A DNA stretch of 64,000 nt, taken from positions 868,001 through 932,000 of the forward strand of contig JAWMQQ010000001.1 of the NCBI GenBank assembly GCA_033283385.1, written 5' to 3'. This document shows, piece by piece, positions 24,264 to 32,823 of this stretch. Under the pieces are notes generated by a model that did not search any database, was not told the DNA's origin, and saw only the letters and a program-made list of their open reading frames with translations. The first letter of the stretch is position 1. Every line of letters starts with the position of its first letter. A program made the translations under genes and the position numbers. This DNA is from Mangrovimicrobium sp033283385 (GTDB lineage Bacteria > Pseudomonadota > Gammaproteobacteria > Pseudomonadales > Halieaceae).

Positions 24264-25079
24264 ATGTCTGAAGCACCGCACCTGCTGGTGGAGGAAGAGG
24301 GCGCGATCCTCGTCGCCACCCTCAACCGTCCCGACAAGCTGAACGCCATCACCCCGCAGATGATGAAACTGCTGGACGAGGCGCTGGTTCGCTTCCGCGA
24401 CACGCCCGAACTGAAAGTCATGCTGATCCGCGCCACCGGCCGCTACTTCTGCTCCGGCGCGGACCTGCGCGCCGGATCCGACGCGCCGCCGGAAATCGAC
24501 CGCACCGCCGTGGCAGTGCGCGAGAAGCACCGCCTGCAGTTGAACGGCATGCACCGCATCTACGACGAGATGGAGCACATCGAGAAGCCCATCGTGGTCG
24601 CGCACCACTCCACCTGCGTCGGCGGCGGCCTGGAAATGTCCCTGTCCTGCGATTTCCGCCTTGCGGCGAAGAGCGCGTCCTACGCCTTCCCCGAGGGCAA
24701 GTTCGGCGTGCTGCCGGCCTCCAACGGCGTGAGCCGCCTGACCCGCATCGTCGGGCCGCACTGGGCGCGCTACCTGATCATGGCCAACCTGCCGGCGAAT
24801 GCCGATCGCGCCTACAATATGGGTCTGGTGCACGACGTATTCCCCGACGAGACCTTCGAGGAAGACGTGATGCAGTTCTGCCAGCACCTGGCAAAGCAGC
24901 ACGGCGAACAGATGGGCACCGCCAAGCTCGCCATCGAGATGTGCTGGGAACTCGGCCGCGACCAGGCCCGGCACGTTGAGCGCATGGCCAACAGCGCGCT
25001 GATGCTGAACCCCGATTACGTCGCGGGCATCGAGCGCTACATCGCCAGCATCGGCAGCAAGGGCAAGCAGGGCGGCTGA
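24264..25079 (+). CDS. Enoyl-CoA hydratase/isomerase (crotonase)
   Basis: A 271-residue crotonase-fold enzyme that should hydrate 2-enoyl-CoA in beta-oxidation. Both catalytic glutamates are present, Glu124 in GGGLEM and Glu144 in FPEG, exactly 20 residues apart as in rat crotonase. The oxyanion-hole segments CSGADL and VGGGLE are also clear. The ATG follows AGGAG by eight bases and lies 10 bases after the acyl-CoA dehydrogenase fusion, so it would hydrate that enzyme's product. It contrasts with the atypical crotonase at 51954. Confidence 0.91.
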   Translation: MSEAPHLLVEEEGAILVATLNRPDKLNAITPQMMKLLDEALVRFRDTPELKVMLIRATGRYFCSGADLRAGSDAPPEIDRTAVAVREKHRLQLNGMHRIYDEMEHIEKPIVVAHHSTCVGGGLEMSLSCDFRLAAKSASYAFPEGKFGVLPASNGVSRLTRIVGPHWARYLIMANLPANADRAYNMGLVHDVFPDETFEEDVMQFCQHLAKQHGEQMGTAKLAIEMCWELGRDQARHVERMANSALMLNPDYVAGIERYIASIGSKGKQGG

Positions 25080-25120
25080 AGCCGCCCCGATACCATTTAC
25101 CGACACCGGAACCACAGCTG

Positions 25121-26257
25121 ATGGATTTTGCCTGGACCAGCGAACAGGAGAGCTTCCGCGCCACTGTCCGCCAGTTTATACAAGACAACCTGCCCGATAA
25201 CTGGGAGCACATCGCCCACGGCCCCGCCTCGAAGGAGCAATCGGCCTTCGCCAAGAAATTCTGCGGCGCCCTGAACGAGGCCGGCCTGCTGGTCCCGCAC
25301 TGGCCCGAGCGCTGGGGCGGCCGCGACGCCGACCCCTGGATCGCGTTTATCCTCGCCGAGGAAATGTGGATGGCGGGCGAGCCCCGCGGCGGCCAGTACA
25401 TGAACGTCAACTGGATCGGGCCGACGCTGATGCTGTTCGGCTCCGAGGCGCAGCAGGAGCGCTACATCCCGCCGATGGCGCGCGGCGAGACCATCTGGTG
25501 CCAGGGCTTCTCGGAGCCCGAATCCGGATCGGACCTGGCGTCACTGCGCACCCGCGCCGAGCGCCACGGCGATATCTACCGCATCAACGGCCAGAAGATC
25601 TGGACCTCCTACGCCGGCGACGCGGATACCTGTTTCCTGCTGGCGCGCACCTCCCAGGGCAAGGGCGGTATCTCCATCTTCCTGCTGCCCATGGACACCC
25701 CCGGCATCACCGTGCGCGATATCCCCAGCATTATCGGCGAGGGCGATATCCACGAGGTGTTCTTCGACGACGTCGAGGTGCCCGAGAGCGCAATGCTGGG
25801 TGAAGAGGGCCAGGCCTGGGAGATCGTCGGCAAGGCGCTGTCGCTGGAGCGCGTGGGTATCCCGCGTTTCGCCCTGGCTTCCAAGACCCTGGCGGACTCG
25901 GTGGAACTGCTCAGGCAGTCCGGTCGTTTCAGCGCCGGCGCCGTCGAGCAGGCCGCCAAGGCCCACGCCGCCTGCGAGGCCGCGCGCCTGTACAGTTACA
26001 GCATCATCGACCAGCGCGCCAAGGGCATCATCGCCGGCGCCGAGGCCAGCGTCGGCCGCTTCGCCACGGTGATCTGCGAGCGGCTGGTATCGGAGTTCGT
26101 CGTCGAGCACATACCCGAGGCGATCAGCGGCGCACACCCGCTGCTGCTCGCCCACCACCAGCGCGGCATCGTCGCGGGTATCGCCTCCGGCGCCGCCGAG
26201 ATCCAGCTGAACCTGATCGCCACCCAGTTCCTGGAATTGCCGAGGGAGCCCCGCTAA
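25121..26257 (+). CDS. Acyl-CoA dehydrogenase, catalytic (alpha-like) subunit
   Basis: A 378-residue acyl-CoA dehydrogenase with flavin-contact motifs WCQGFSEPESGSD and GQKIWTSYAG and a candidate catalytic base Glu243 in LSLER, the position used in isovaleryl- and long-chain enzymes. The usual C-terminal base position (GAAEIQ) is not Glu in the medium-chain register. The stop overlaps the ATG of the next, smaller dehydrogenase by one base (TAATG), so the two are tightly coupled and likely form a heteromer. It is a paralogue of the truncated gene at 63404. Confidence 0.9.
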   Translation: MDFAWTSEQESFRATVRQFIQDNLPDNWEHIAHGPASKEQSAFAKKFCGALNEAGLLVPHWPERWGGRDADPWIAFILAEEMWMAGEPRGGQYMNVNWIGPTLMLFGSEAQQERYIPPMARGETIWCQGFSEPESGSDLASLRTRAERHGDIYRINGQKIWTSYAGDADTCFLLARTSQGKGGISIFLLPMDTPGITVRDIPSIIGEGDIHEVFFDDVEVPESAMLGEEGQAWEIVGKALSLERVGIPRFALASKTLADSVELLRQSGRFSAGAVEQAAKAHAACEAARLYSYSIIDQRAKGIIAGAEASVGRFATVICERLVSEFVVEHIPEAISGAHPLLLAHHQRGIVAGIASGAAEIQLNLIATQFLELPREPR

Positions 26258-27168
26258 TGGATTTCGCACTGAACGACGACCAGCTCGCCGTCGAGGGCGC
26301 GCTGGACAAACTGGCCGAGCGCTTCGCCACCTCGCCGGTGGACTTCCACGGCTTCGCCCTGGTCAGCGAGGACCTGGACCGCGAGCTGGAAGAGAGCCAG
26401 TACTTCGATATCGCGGCGATTCCCGAGATGGGCCCGCTGTCCGCGGCACTGGCGGTGGAGCGCCTGGCGCGCCTGCCCTACACGGCGGAAATCGCGCTGT
26501 CGATGCTGGTCCGCCCGCACCTGGACCTCGAACTCCCGCGGCCCATCGCCGTGGTGGAGAACGGCCGCCCCGGACGCTTCGTGGCCACGGCCAAAACCCT
26601 GATTGTCATCGACGGTGAATCGGTGGGCATCGCCCATCCCACGCCGGATGACGTGGAATCCCTGCCGGATTCGCTGTTCGCCTACCCCATGGCGCGGCTG
26701 GTCGGCTCACCGGAAATCACCCCGCTGTCCGCGGAGCAGGCCGACGCGGTGCGCAGCTGGATGCGCGTGGCCTGCGCGGCGGAGATCGCCGGCCTGTTGC
26801 AGGCCGCGGTGGACGCCACCGTCGAGCACATCAGCGTGCGCAAGCAGTTCGGCCGTCCCATCGGCACCTTCCAGGCGTTGCGCCACCGCATCGCCGAGTG
26901 TGCGGTGCTGACCGGCGGGGTACGCTGGCTGGCGCTGAAGGCGGCATGGTCCGGCGACCCGGGCGATGCGGCGCTGGCTGCCCTGCACGCGCAGGACAGC
27001 GCCACCCGGGTGATCTACGACGTGCACCAGATGAGCGGCGCCATGGGCATGACCCTGGAGATGGACCTGCACCTGTGGACCTACCGCATGAAGGCGCTGA
27101 TCTCCGAGCTGGGCGGGCGCAGCGGCAACGCGCAGGCCGTCGGCCGATACTGCTTCGACGCCGCGTAA
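26257..27168 (+). CDS. Acyl-CoA dehydrogenase-like, short non-catalytic (beta-like) subunit
   Basis: Only 303 residues, against about 380 for a full acyl-CoA dehydrogenase. The N-terminal helical domain and the middle sheet are reduced. The C-terminal helices are preserved (EHISVRKQFGRPIGTFQALRH), but the place of the catalytic Glu reads SWMRVACAA, with none. This is the pattern of the non-catalytic partner in actinobacterial ChsE-type heterotetramers. The start codon overlaps the stop of the catalytic partner. A REPIN array follows. Confidence 0.86.
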   Translation: MDFALNDDQLAVEGALDKLAERFATSPVDFHGFALVSEDLDRELEESQYFDIAAIPEMGPLSAALAVERLARLPYTAEIALSMLVRPHLDLELPRPIAVVENGRPGRFVATAKTLIVIDGESVGIAHPTPDDVESLPDSLFAYPMARLVGSPEITPLSAEQADAVRSWMRVACAAEIAGLLQAAVDATVEHISVRKQFGRPIGTFQALRHRIAECAVLTGGVRWLALKAAWSGDPGDAALAALHAQDSATRVIYDVHQMSGAMGMTLEMDLHLWTYRMKALISELGGRSGNAQAVGRYCFDAA

Positions 27169-27174
27169 CCGTGT

Positions 27175-27404
27175 GATCGCCCGTATAACGGGCTCCTACG
27201 CCGGATCGACCCGTAGGAGCGCGTTACACGCGCGATCGCCTCGGTCCGCGTTCGGGCGTAGCAGGCTCCTACGCCGGATCGACCCGTAGGAGCGCGTTAC
27301 ACGCGCGATCGCCTCGGTCCGCGTTCGGGCATAGCAGGCTCCTACGCCGGATCGTCCTGTAGGAGCGCGTTACACGCGCGATCGCCTGCGTAGCAGGCTC
27401 CTGC
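27175..27404. repeat. REPIN-like array, 73-bp period, copy C
   Basis: A partial unit at 27175-27199 is followed by units at 27213-27272, 27286-27345 and a shortened one at 27359-27404. Each opens GTAGGAGCGCGTTACACGCG and closes at GGCTCCTAC or the variant GGCTCCTGC. The 13-bp linker between units is nearly constant. It fills the gap between a convergent acyl-CoA dehydrogenase and a TonB receptor. Confidence 0.87.
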
Positions 27405-27412
27405 GCCGGTAA

Positions 27413-29875
27413 TCAGCCCCCGAACAGGGCGAAGGGCCGCAGCGTCACCTTCACCCATACCGCGCGCCCCGGATCCACGTTGCAGGACAGTTCCGTCAGG
27501 CCGCTGCCCCCCACCGTCTCGGCGCCGGTGACCAGGTCACCCAGGAAGCCCGCGTTGGCGTAGTCGGTCTCCCCGCAGTTGCCGTAGACCAGCTCGTCGG
27601 TGAGGTTGTCGCCGATCAGCATCACTTCCCAGCCGTTGTCGCGCCCGCTCAGGGCCACGCTGGCGCTGTACTTGGTGTAGGCGTCCTGCCACATGTCGTA
27701 GCGCGCCAGCGGGTTGGCGAGGTACTTCGACGAGTAGGTGACATTGCCGCCGATGGTCAGGGTCATGTCGCTGACCGGGATCGCGTAATCGAAGCCGGCG
27801 TTGGCTGACCACTCCGGTGCGCGCAGCAGCGATTCGTCGCTGAGGTCCTGGGCGGTGTAGCCACCGGCGCCGCCGTTGGCCTCGGCGCTGTAATCGAGGT
27901 TACAGCCCTTGGCGATGGTCTGGCCCCCCCAGCACGCGGCGTTGTCGAAGGTGTCGTACTCCGCCTTGTTCCAGTTCACCGCAGCGGTCAGTGTCAGGCC
28001 GTCGACGGCCTCCGGCGTCCATGCCACGTCGGCGTCGATGCCGTACACGTTGGCGCTGGCGGCGTTGATGGTGTGTGTGAGGAACTGCCCGGTTTTCGCG
28101 TCGAAGTCCGAGCGCTCCACCTGCAGGTCCTTGAACTCGTAGTAGTAGGCTGCTGCATTGAGCAGCACCCGGCTCTGCAACATGCGCGTCTTGATGCCGG
28201 CCTCGCCGCCGGTCACCGTTTCGTCGTCGAAGGAGGTCTTGGCCCCGTTAGCCGGCAGGCCGGCGACGTCGAAGGAGCCCGACTTGTAGGCCCGCTTCAG
28301 TGAGCCGAACACGGTCAGGTCGTCGGTGGGGGTCCAGGTCAGTGACAGCTCCGGTGACCAGTTATCGGTACTGAGCTTCGGTTCCTCGAGCTCGACCTTG
28401 TATGCCGGTTGCCCCAGCGGCAGCCCGCTGCGGTTGATGACGGTGTGGTCGCGCTCCTCGTCGGTCCAGCGCACGCCGGCGCCCAGTTCCAGGTCCGGCA
28501 TGATGTTCCACAGCACCTGGCCGAACAGCGACCAGGTTTCGTTATCCACCGTGTGTTTCGCCGAGCCCAGCGAGGGCATGTTCAGGCCCTGGGCGCCGGC
28601 GATGATCTGGTTGAAGGGCAGGTCGACCAGGAAGTCGGTGGTGCCGTTCTGGTAGAAGGCGCCGGCCATGAAGTTGAGCGCGCCGTCGTAGTCGGAGGTA
28701 AGCCGGAACTCCTGGGTGAGGTCGTCGCGCTCCATGTTGTTGTTCGCGGCGAATGCGGGGCCGAACTGCGTGGTCGAGGTGCCGTTGATCATGGTCTCGA
28801 TCTCGATGTCGTAGTAGCCGGTCACCGAGGTCAGCGTGAGCCCGTCGCCCACTTCCCAGTTCCACTCGAGGGTGCCGAATGCCTGGTCTGCCTCGCTGAA
28901 GGGGCGCCCGCCATTCTTCACGTTCGGGTAGAAGTCCGGGTTCAGCCAGAGCACATTGGCCTTGTCGTCCACCTTGCAGTCTTCGTTGCCGCCGATGAAA
29001 TCGAGGAACATCCCGCTGGTGCCATCCGGGCAGGAGGCCAGCTGCCCGATACCGCCGTTGTTGGGGGTCTTGTCGTGGGCGAAGTTCAGCTTGAGCCGCG
29101 CGCTGAAGACGTCGCTCGGTTCCCAGACCGCGGTGCCCCGCGCCATCCAGTACTCCTCGGCGTCGTAGTTCCTGTCGGTCGGCACCCGCCCCCCGAGGCT
29201 GGCGTCGCCGAGCAGTTCGGCCAGCGGATCGTAGCCCGGCTCCGCGGTGTTCTTGAAGTAACCGTCGGAGTCCGAGTACTTGGCGGCCAGTCGCGCGCCC
29301 AGGGTATCGGTGACCGGGCCGGAGAGAATCAGCTCGGTCATCTTCTCCTCGGTCTCGAATTCGTAGCCGCCGCGCAGGATCAGCTCCGCGTCGTCTCCCG
29401 GGTCCGCAGTGGTGACCGAGATGACGCCGGCGGGGCTGGCCTTGCCGTAGAACAGTGCCTGCGGGCCCTTCAGGACCTCGATCCGCGCCATGTCGAACAT
29501 GGCCATGCGGTAGGCGTAGCCCTGGGTCATCTGCATGCCGTCGACGTTGAGGGCGACGGACTGGTCAACCGCCGGGTTGAGGGTGGAGGTGCCGACGCCG
29601 CGCAGGGTGACCTGCGTGCCGCTGGTGAGCACCTGGCTGCCCGTATTCAGGCCCGGCACCCTGTCCGAAATATTCGTCAGGTTGTCCATGGCGTATTGCT
29701 GTATCAGGTCGCGCCCCAGCGTCGTCGCCACGATGGGGACCTTCATGATCGATTCCTCGCGCTTGCGCGCGGTGACGATCACTTCCTCGAGTTGGGCCGC
29801 CACGGGTGCGGATTCAGCCAGGACCGCCGCGGCCACCGCCGCGGCCAGCAGGCGCCGTGTGTTCTTTTTCGACAT
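27413..29875 (-). CDS. TonB-dependent outer-membrane receptor
   Basis: An 820-residue receptor with a signal peptide ending near APVAAQ and a TonB box EEVIVTARKRE directly after it. A plug domain (residues about 45-160; VLKGPQALFYGKASPAGVISV) and a 22-strand barrel follow, closing with ...FALFGG. This is the VTARK class common in Sphingomonadales and Cellvibrionales, usually importing bulky organic compounds rather than siderophores alone. The start at 29875 has AAGGTGA upstream. It diverges from the P450cam-like gene, with a palindrome between, which suggests co-regulated uptake and oxidation of one substrate. Confidence 0.92.
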   Translation of the reverse strand: MSKKNTRRLLAAAVAAAVLAESAPVAAQLEEVIVTARKREESIMKVPIVATTLGRDLIQQYAMDNLTNISDRVPGLNTGSQVLTSGTQVTLRGVGTSTLNPAVDQSVALNVDGMQMTQGYAYRMAMFDMARIEVLKGPQALFYGKASPAGVISVTTADPGDDAELILRGGYEFETEEKMTELILSGPVTDTLGARLAAKYSDSDGYFKNTAEPGYDPLAELLGDASLGGRVPTDRNYDAEEYWMARGTAVWEPSDVFSARLKLNFAHDKTPNNGGIGQLASCPDGTSGMFLDFIGGNEDCKVDDKANVLWLNPDFYPNVKNGGRPFSEADQAFGTLEWNWEVGDGLTLTSVTGYYDIEIETMINGTSTTQFGPAFAANNNMERDDLTQEFRLTSDYDGALNFMAGAFYQNGTTDFLVDLPFNQIIAGAQGLNMPSLGSAKHTVDNETWSLFGQVLWNIMPDLELGAGVRWTDEERDHTVINRSGLPLGQPAYKVELEEPKLSTDNWSPELSLTWTPTDDLTVFGSLKRAYKSGSFDVAGLPANGAKTSFDDETVTGGEAGIKTRMLQSRVLLNAAAYYYEFKDLQVERSDFDAKTGQFLTHTINAASANVYGIDADVAWTPEAVDGLTLTAAVNWNKAEYDTFDNAACWGGQTIAKGCNLDYSAEANGGAGGYTAQDLSDESLLRAPEWSANAGFDYAIPVSDMTLTIGGNVTYSSKYLANPLARYDMWQDAYTKYSASVALSGRDNGWEVMLIGDNLTDELVYGNCGETDYANAGFLGDLVTGAETVGGSGLTELSCNVDPGRAVWVKVTLRPFALFGG

Positions 29876-29980
29876 TTGCGTCACCTTTATAGGTTTTATC
29901 AGTGCGATTGTGGGCAGTGTTTCTTGCCGGGCAGTGCTTAAACAGTGGACCCTGCGTCTACTTTGCAATATAAAGTATCT

Positions 29981-29999
29981 AGCTTTGTACGACAAAGCT
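29981..29999. promoter_or_regulatory. Palindrome in the TonB receptor / P450 divergent gap
   Basis: AGCTTTGT-ACG-ACAAAGCT, perfect 8-bp arms. A second, weaker dyad (ACTTT-N7-AAAGT) lies just to its left at 29960-29976. Together they look like operator sites for a dimeric regulator controlling both divergent genes. The regulator is unidentified. Confidence 0.5.
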
Positions 30000-30085
30000 T
30001 AGCCCCGGTCAATCGGTTTCACCGCGTTCTTCGGTGGGAGAGCGCACCCGGCAGATGCAATCCAGCACGATAAGAGAGAGACGCT

Positions 30086-31312
30086 ATGGCAAGTTCAACG
30101 CAGACCCCGGCAACAACCACACCGGACCACGTACCCCCCGAACTGCTGCTCGACATCAGCTACGAGGAGTACGCGCAGAAGGGCGACGACCCCTATCTTG
30201 CGATCAGCCGCCTGCACCAGGACAGCGCCGGTATCACCTGGTGCAAGGATGTGCTGTTCGGCCAGCCGGGCTGGGTGCTCTCGCGCAACGAGTACGTGCA
30301 GGAGGCGTTCACCCGGTGGGAGGACTTCTCCAGCGACTATCGCGCGCTGGAGCCCCTTGGCATCCAGTGGAAGCTGAATCCGCTGGAATTCGATCCGCCG
30401 GAGCATCACTACTACCGCTTTATCCTCAACCCGTTCTTCACGCCGCAGAAAGTGCGCGAGATGGACGGCCCGGTACAGGCGGCCTGCGACGAGCTTATCG
30501 ATCGCTTCGCCGCGCGCGGCAGTTGCGAGTTCATCAGTGAGTTCGCGGAGAAATTTCCCTCCTACGTGTTTCTCGACCTGATGGGCATGCCCAAGGAAAA
30601 ACTCGATGATTTCCTCGAGTGGGAGCGCATGATGCTGCGGGAAAAGGACATGATGAAACGGGTCGAGGCGATGCTGGCCGTGCTGAAATACCTGGAGGAA
30701 TTCGTCCGCGAGCAGCGCGAGAACCCGACCACCGAACTGCTGCGCGGCATGGTCACCGGCACTTACCACAAGGAGCGCCCCCTCAACGAAGAGGAGCTGC
30801 TCGGCATGTGTTACCTGTTCTACATCGGCGGCCTGGACACCGTGTACAGCGTGCTCGGCTGGATCCTGCGCCACCTCGCCGGCGACCCGGCGCTGCAGGA
30901 CCGCCTGCGCGAACACCCGGAGGACCTGCCGGCGGCGGTGGACGAGTTCATGCGCGCCTTCGGTGTGGCCACCCCGACCCGCCGCGCGCGCAACGACTTC
31001 GAATTCCACGGTGTGCAGATGAAGGCGGGGGACCTGGTCGTGCTCTCCACGCCGGCGGCGAGCCGCGACCCGCTGGCCTACGAGAACCCGCACAGCATCG
31101 ACATCGACCGCAAGGCCAGGCACGTGTCCTTCGCCACCGGGCCGCACATCTGCCTGGGCATGCACCTGGCGAAGCGCGAGATCAGCACCGTGCTGGCGTC
31201 CTTCCTGTCCCGCTTCCGCAATATCCGCATCGCGGAGGGCGAGGCCGTGGAATACCATACCGGTGGCGTGTTCGGGCTCGACCGCCTGCCGCTGGAATGG
31301 GACCCGGTGTAA
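30086..31312 (+). CDS. Cytochrome P450, P450cam-like (CYP101-type)
   Basis: A 408-residue class I P450. The heme-ligand motif is FATGPHICLG (Cys near residue 358), the ExxR motif is EFMR, and the I-helix reads GGLDTV, identical to that stretch of P450cam. FEFHGVQMKAGD, FDPPEHH and LDRLPLEWDP also follow P450cam closely. It should hydroxylate a compact cyclic substrate such as a terpenoid, drawing electrons from a putidaredoxin-like ferredoxin; one is encoded at 49817. It is divergent from a TonB receptor and followed at 31332 by an SDR. Confidence 0.92.
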   Translation: MASSTQTPATTTPDHVPPELLLDISYEEYAQKGDDPYLAISRLHQDSAGITWCKDVLFGQPGWVLSRNEYVQEAFTRWEDFSSDYRALEPLGIQWKLNPLEFDPPEHHYYRFILNPFFTPQKVREMDGPVQAACDELIDRFAARGSCEFISEFAEKFPSYVFLDLMGMPKEKLDDFLEWERMMLREKDMMKRVEAMLAVLKYLEEFVREQRENPTTELLRGMVTGTYHKERPLNEEELLGMCYLFYIGGLDTVYSVLGWILRHLAGDPALQDRLREHPEDLPAAVDEFMRAFGVATPTRRARNDFEFHGVQMKAGDLVVLSTPAASRDPLAYENPHSIDIDRKARHVSFATGPHICLGMHLAKREISTVLASFLSRFRNIRIAEGEAVEYHTGGVFGLDRLPLEWDPV

Positions 31313-31331
31313 ACCGGCTGGAGGAAACAGC

Positions 31332-32321
31332 ATGACTGATGTGTCATTCGCGGGCCGGGTGGCGATCGTCACCGGGGGCGGCGGCGGCTTGGGCCGCAGT
31401 TACGCGCTGGATATCGCCCGCCGCGGCGGCGCCGTGGTGGTCAACGACCTCGGCGGCAGCGTGGAGGGGCCGGGCAGCGACCACACCATGGCCGACGCGG
31501 TGGTGGAGGAGATCCGCAGCGCCGGCGGCAGCGCCGTCGCCAGCTACGACAGCGTCGCCTCGCGCGAGGGCGCCCGCAACATCGTGCAGACCGCCCTCGA
31601 CGCCTTCGGGCAGGTCGACGCCGTGATCAACAATGCCGGCAACATGCGGGTGAAACGCTTCGAGGAATTCAGTGGCGAGGACTTCGCAGCGATTCTCGGC
31701 GTGCACCTGGGGGGCAGCTTCAACGTCACCCAGGCGGCCTGGCCGCACATGCAGGCCCGCGGTTACGGCCGGGTGGTGTTCACCTCGTCCAGCACCGGCA
31801 TGTACGGCGCCGAGCTCTACGCCTGCTACGCCGCCGCCAAGGCGGGTATCACCGGCCTGATGAACGTGCTGTCGCTGGAGGGCGCGCCCAGCGGCATCCT
31901 CTGCAACGCCGTCATGCCCAACGCGATCAGCCGCATGACCGACATGGTCAGCGCCGAGCTGGCCAAATCCATGGGCGAGGACGAACTCAAGGCGATGAGC
32001 GAGCACATGGAAGTGATCGGTAACGCCATGGCCCCGGACTTCAATACCGGCCTCGCCGTGTACCTGGCGAGCGAGTCCTGTACCTCCACGCACGCGGTGT
32101 ACTCGGCCTGTGTCGGCCGCATCGCGCGCGTATTCACAGGTACCACCGAGGGCTGGCACGGGTCGATGCAAATCCCCGCCAGCGCCGACGACATCGCCGC
32201 GAACTTCCGCGAGATCTGCGACCTGTCCCGGGGCGCGCACATACCCGAAGGACCGGACGACGAGTTCCGCATAGTACTCACGCAGCCGGCACCGGCTGTT
32301 CCCACAAGTAACGAGAGCTGA
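31332..32321 (+). CDS. SDR-family, MFE-2/17beta-HSD4-like hydroxyacyl dehydrogenase
   Basis: A 329-residue SDR whose N-terminal part (VAIVTGGGGGLGRSYAL, then VVVNDLGG) matches the (3R)-hydroxyacyl-CoA dehydrogenase domain of multifunctional enzyme type 2. Ser in TSSSTGMYG and CYAAAK complete the active site. A C-terminal extension of about 60 residues lacks the hydratase-2 domain. The ATG has GAGGAAAC upstream and follows the P450 gene by 19 bases. It could oxidise the P450 product or a hydroxyacyl-CoA. Confidence 0.88.
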   Translation: MTDVSFAGRVAIVTGGGGGLGRSYALDIARRGGAVVVNDLGGSVEGPGSDHTMADAVVEEIRSAGGSAVASYDSVASREGARNIVQTALDAFGQVDAVINNAGNMRVKRFEEFSGEDFAAILGVHLGGSFNVTQAAWPHMQARGYGRVVFTSSSTGMYGAELYACYAAAKAGITGLMNVLSLEGAPSGILCNAVMPNAISRMTDMVSAELAKSMGEDELKAMSEHMEVIGNAMAPDFNTGLAVYLASESCTSTHAVYSACVGRIARVFTGTTEGWHGSMQIPASADDIAANFREICDLSRGAHIPEGPDDEFRIVLTQPAPAVPTSNES

Positions 32322-32323
32322 TC

Positions 32324-32704
32324 ATGAACGATAACGAAAAACTGATGCGCCGCTTCCTCACCCTCTGGGCGACCCGCGAGTGGGACGCGATGGCCGACAT
32401 GTTCCACGTCGACGGCGTCTACGACAACGTGCCGGACAAGCAGCCCATGCAGGGCCGCGAGGTGGTGCGGGCCTGGTTGAAGATGATCTTCGAGCACCTG
32501 ACCCGCATCGACGTGGAGGTGCTGAACATCGCCTGCAACGGCGAGTGGATTCTCACCGAGCGCCTCGACGTTCACGTCTTCGGCGACAAGCACTTGCCGC
32601 TGCCGGTGATGAACGCGACGCGCGTGGTGGATGGGGAGTTTGTCGTGTTCCGCGACTACTACTGTCGCAAGACCGTTGCGGAACTGGGGATGGGCGAGGC
32701 GTAG
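32324..32704 (+). CDS. Limonene-1,2-epoxide hydrolase-like protein
   Basis: A 126-residue NTF2-fold protein. All five residues that define the Rhodococcus limonene-1,2-epoxide hydrolase active site can be placed: Tyr33 and Asn35 (VYDNVP), Arg80 and Asp82 (TERLDV) and Asp111 (FRDYY). The spacing is close to that of the family. These enzymes open a cyclic epoxide to a trans-diol in one step without a covalent intermediate. It is two bases after an SDR and its stop codon lies inside a REPIN palindrome. Assignment to the LimA family is strong, the actual epoxide substrate is inference. Confidence 0.85.
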   Translation: MNDNEKLMRRFLTLWATREWDAMADMFHVDGVYDNVPDKQPMQGREVVRAWLKMIFEHLTRIDVEVLNIACNGEWILTERLDVHVFGDKHLPLPVMNATRVVDGEFVVFRDYYCRKTVAELGMGEA

Positions 32705-32807
32705 GAGCCTGCTACGCAGGCGATCGCCTGCGTAGCAGGCTCCTACACCGAATTGTGCTGTAGGAGCGCGTTATACGCGCGATATCGCCTGCGTAGCAGG
32801 CTCCTAC
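32701..32807. repeat. REPIN-like pair, copy D, including a perfect 46-bp palindrome
   Basis: Two units separated by 13 bp: 32701-32746 and 32760-32807. The first is an exact palindrome over all 46 bases, from GTAGGAGCCTGC to GCAGGCTCCTAC. The second is a standard unit. The pair lies between the convergent epoxide-hydrolase-like and SDR genes; the former's stop codon falls in the first unit. Confidence 0.9.
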
Positions 32808-32823
32808 AGGAGCGGGATGGGGA

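Noticed and set aside
22085..24436. 783-codon minus-strand frame opposite the acyl-CoA dehydrogenase fusion
   Set aside because: Antisense shadow; low-complexity composition and no ribosome site, whereas the plus strand is a clear enzyme family.
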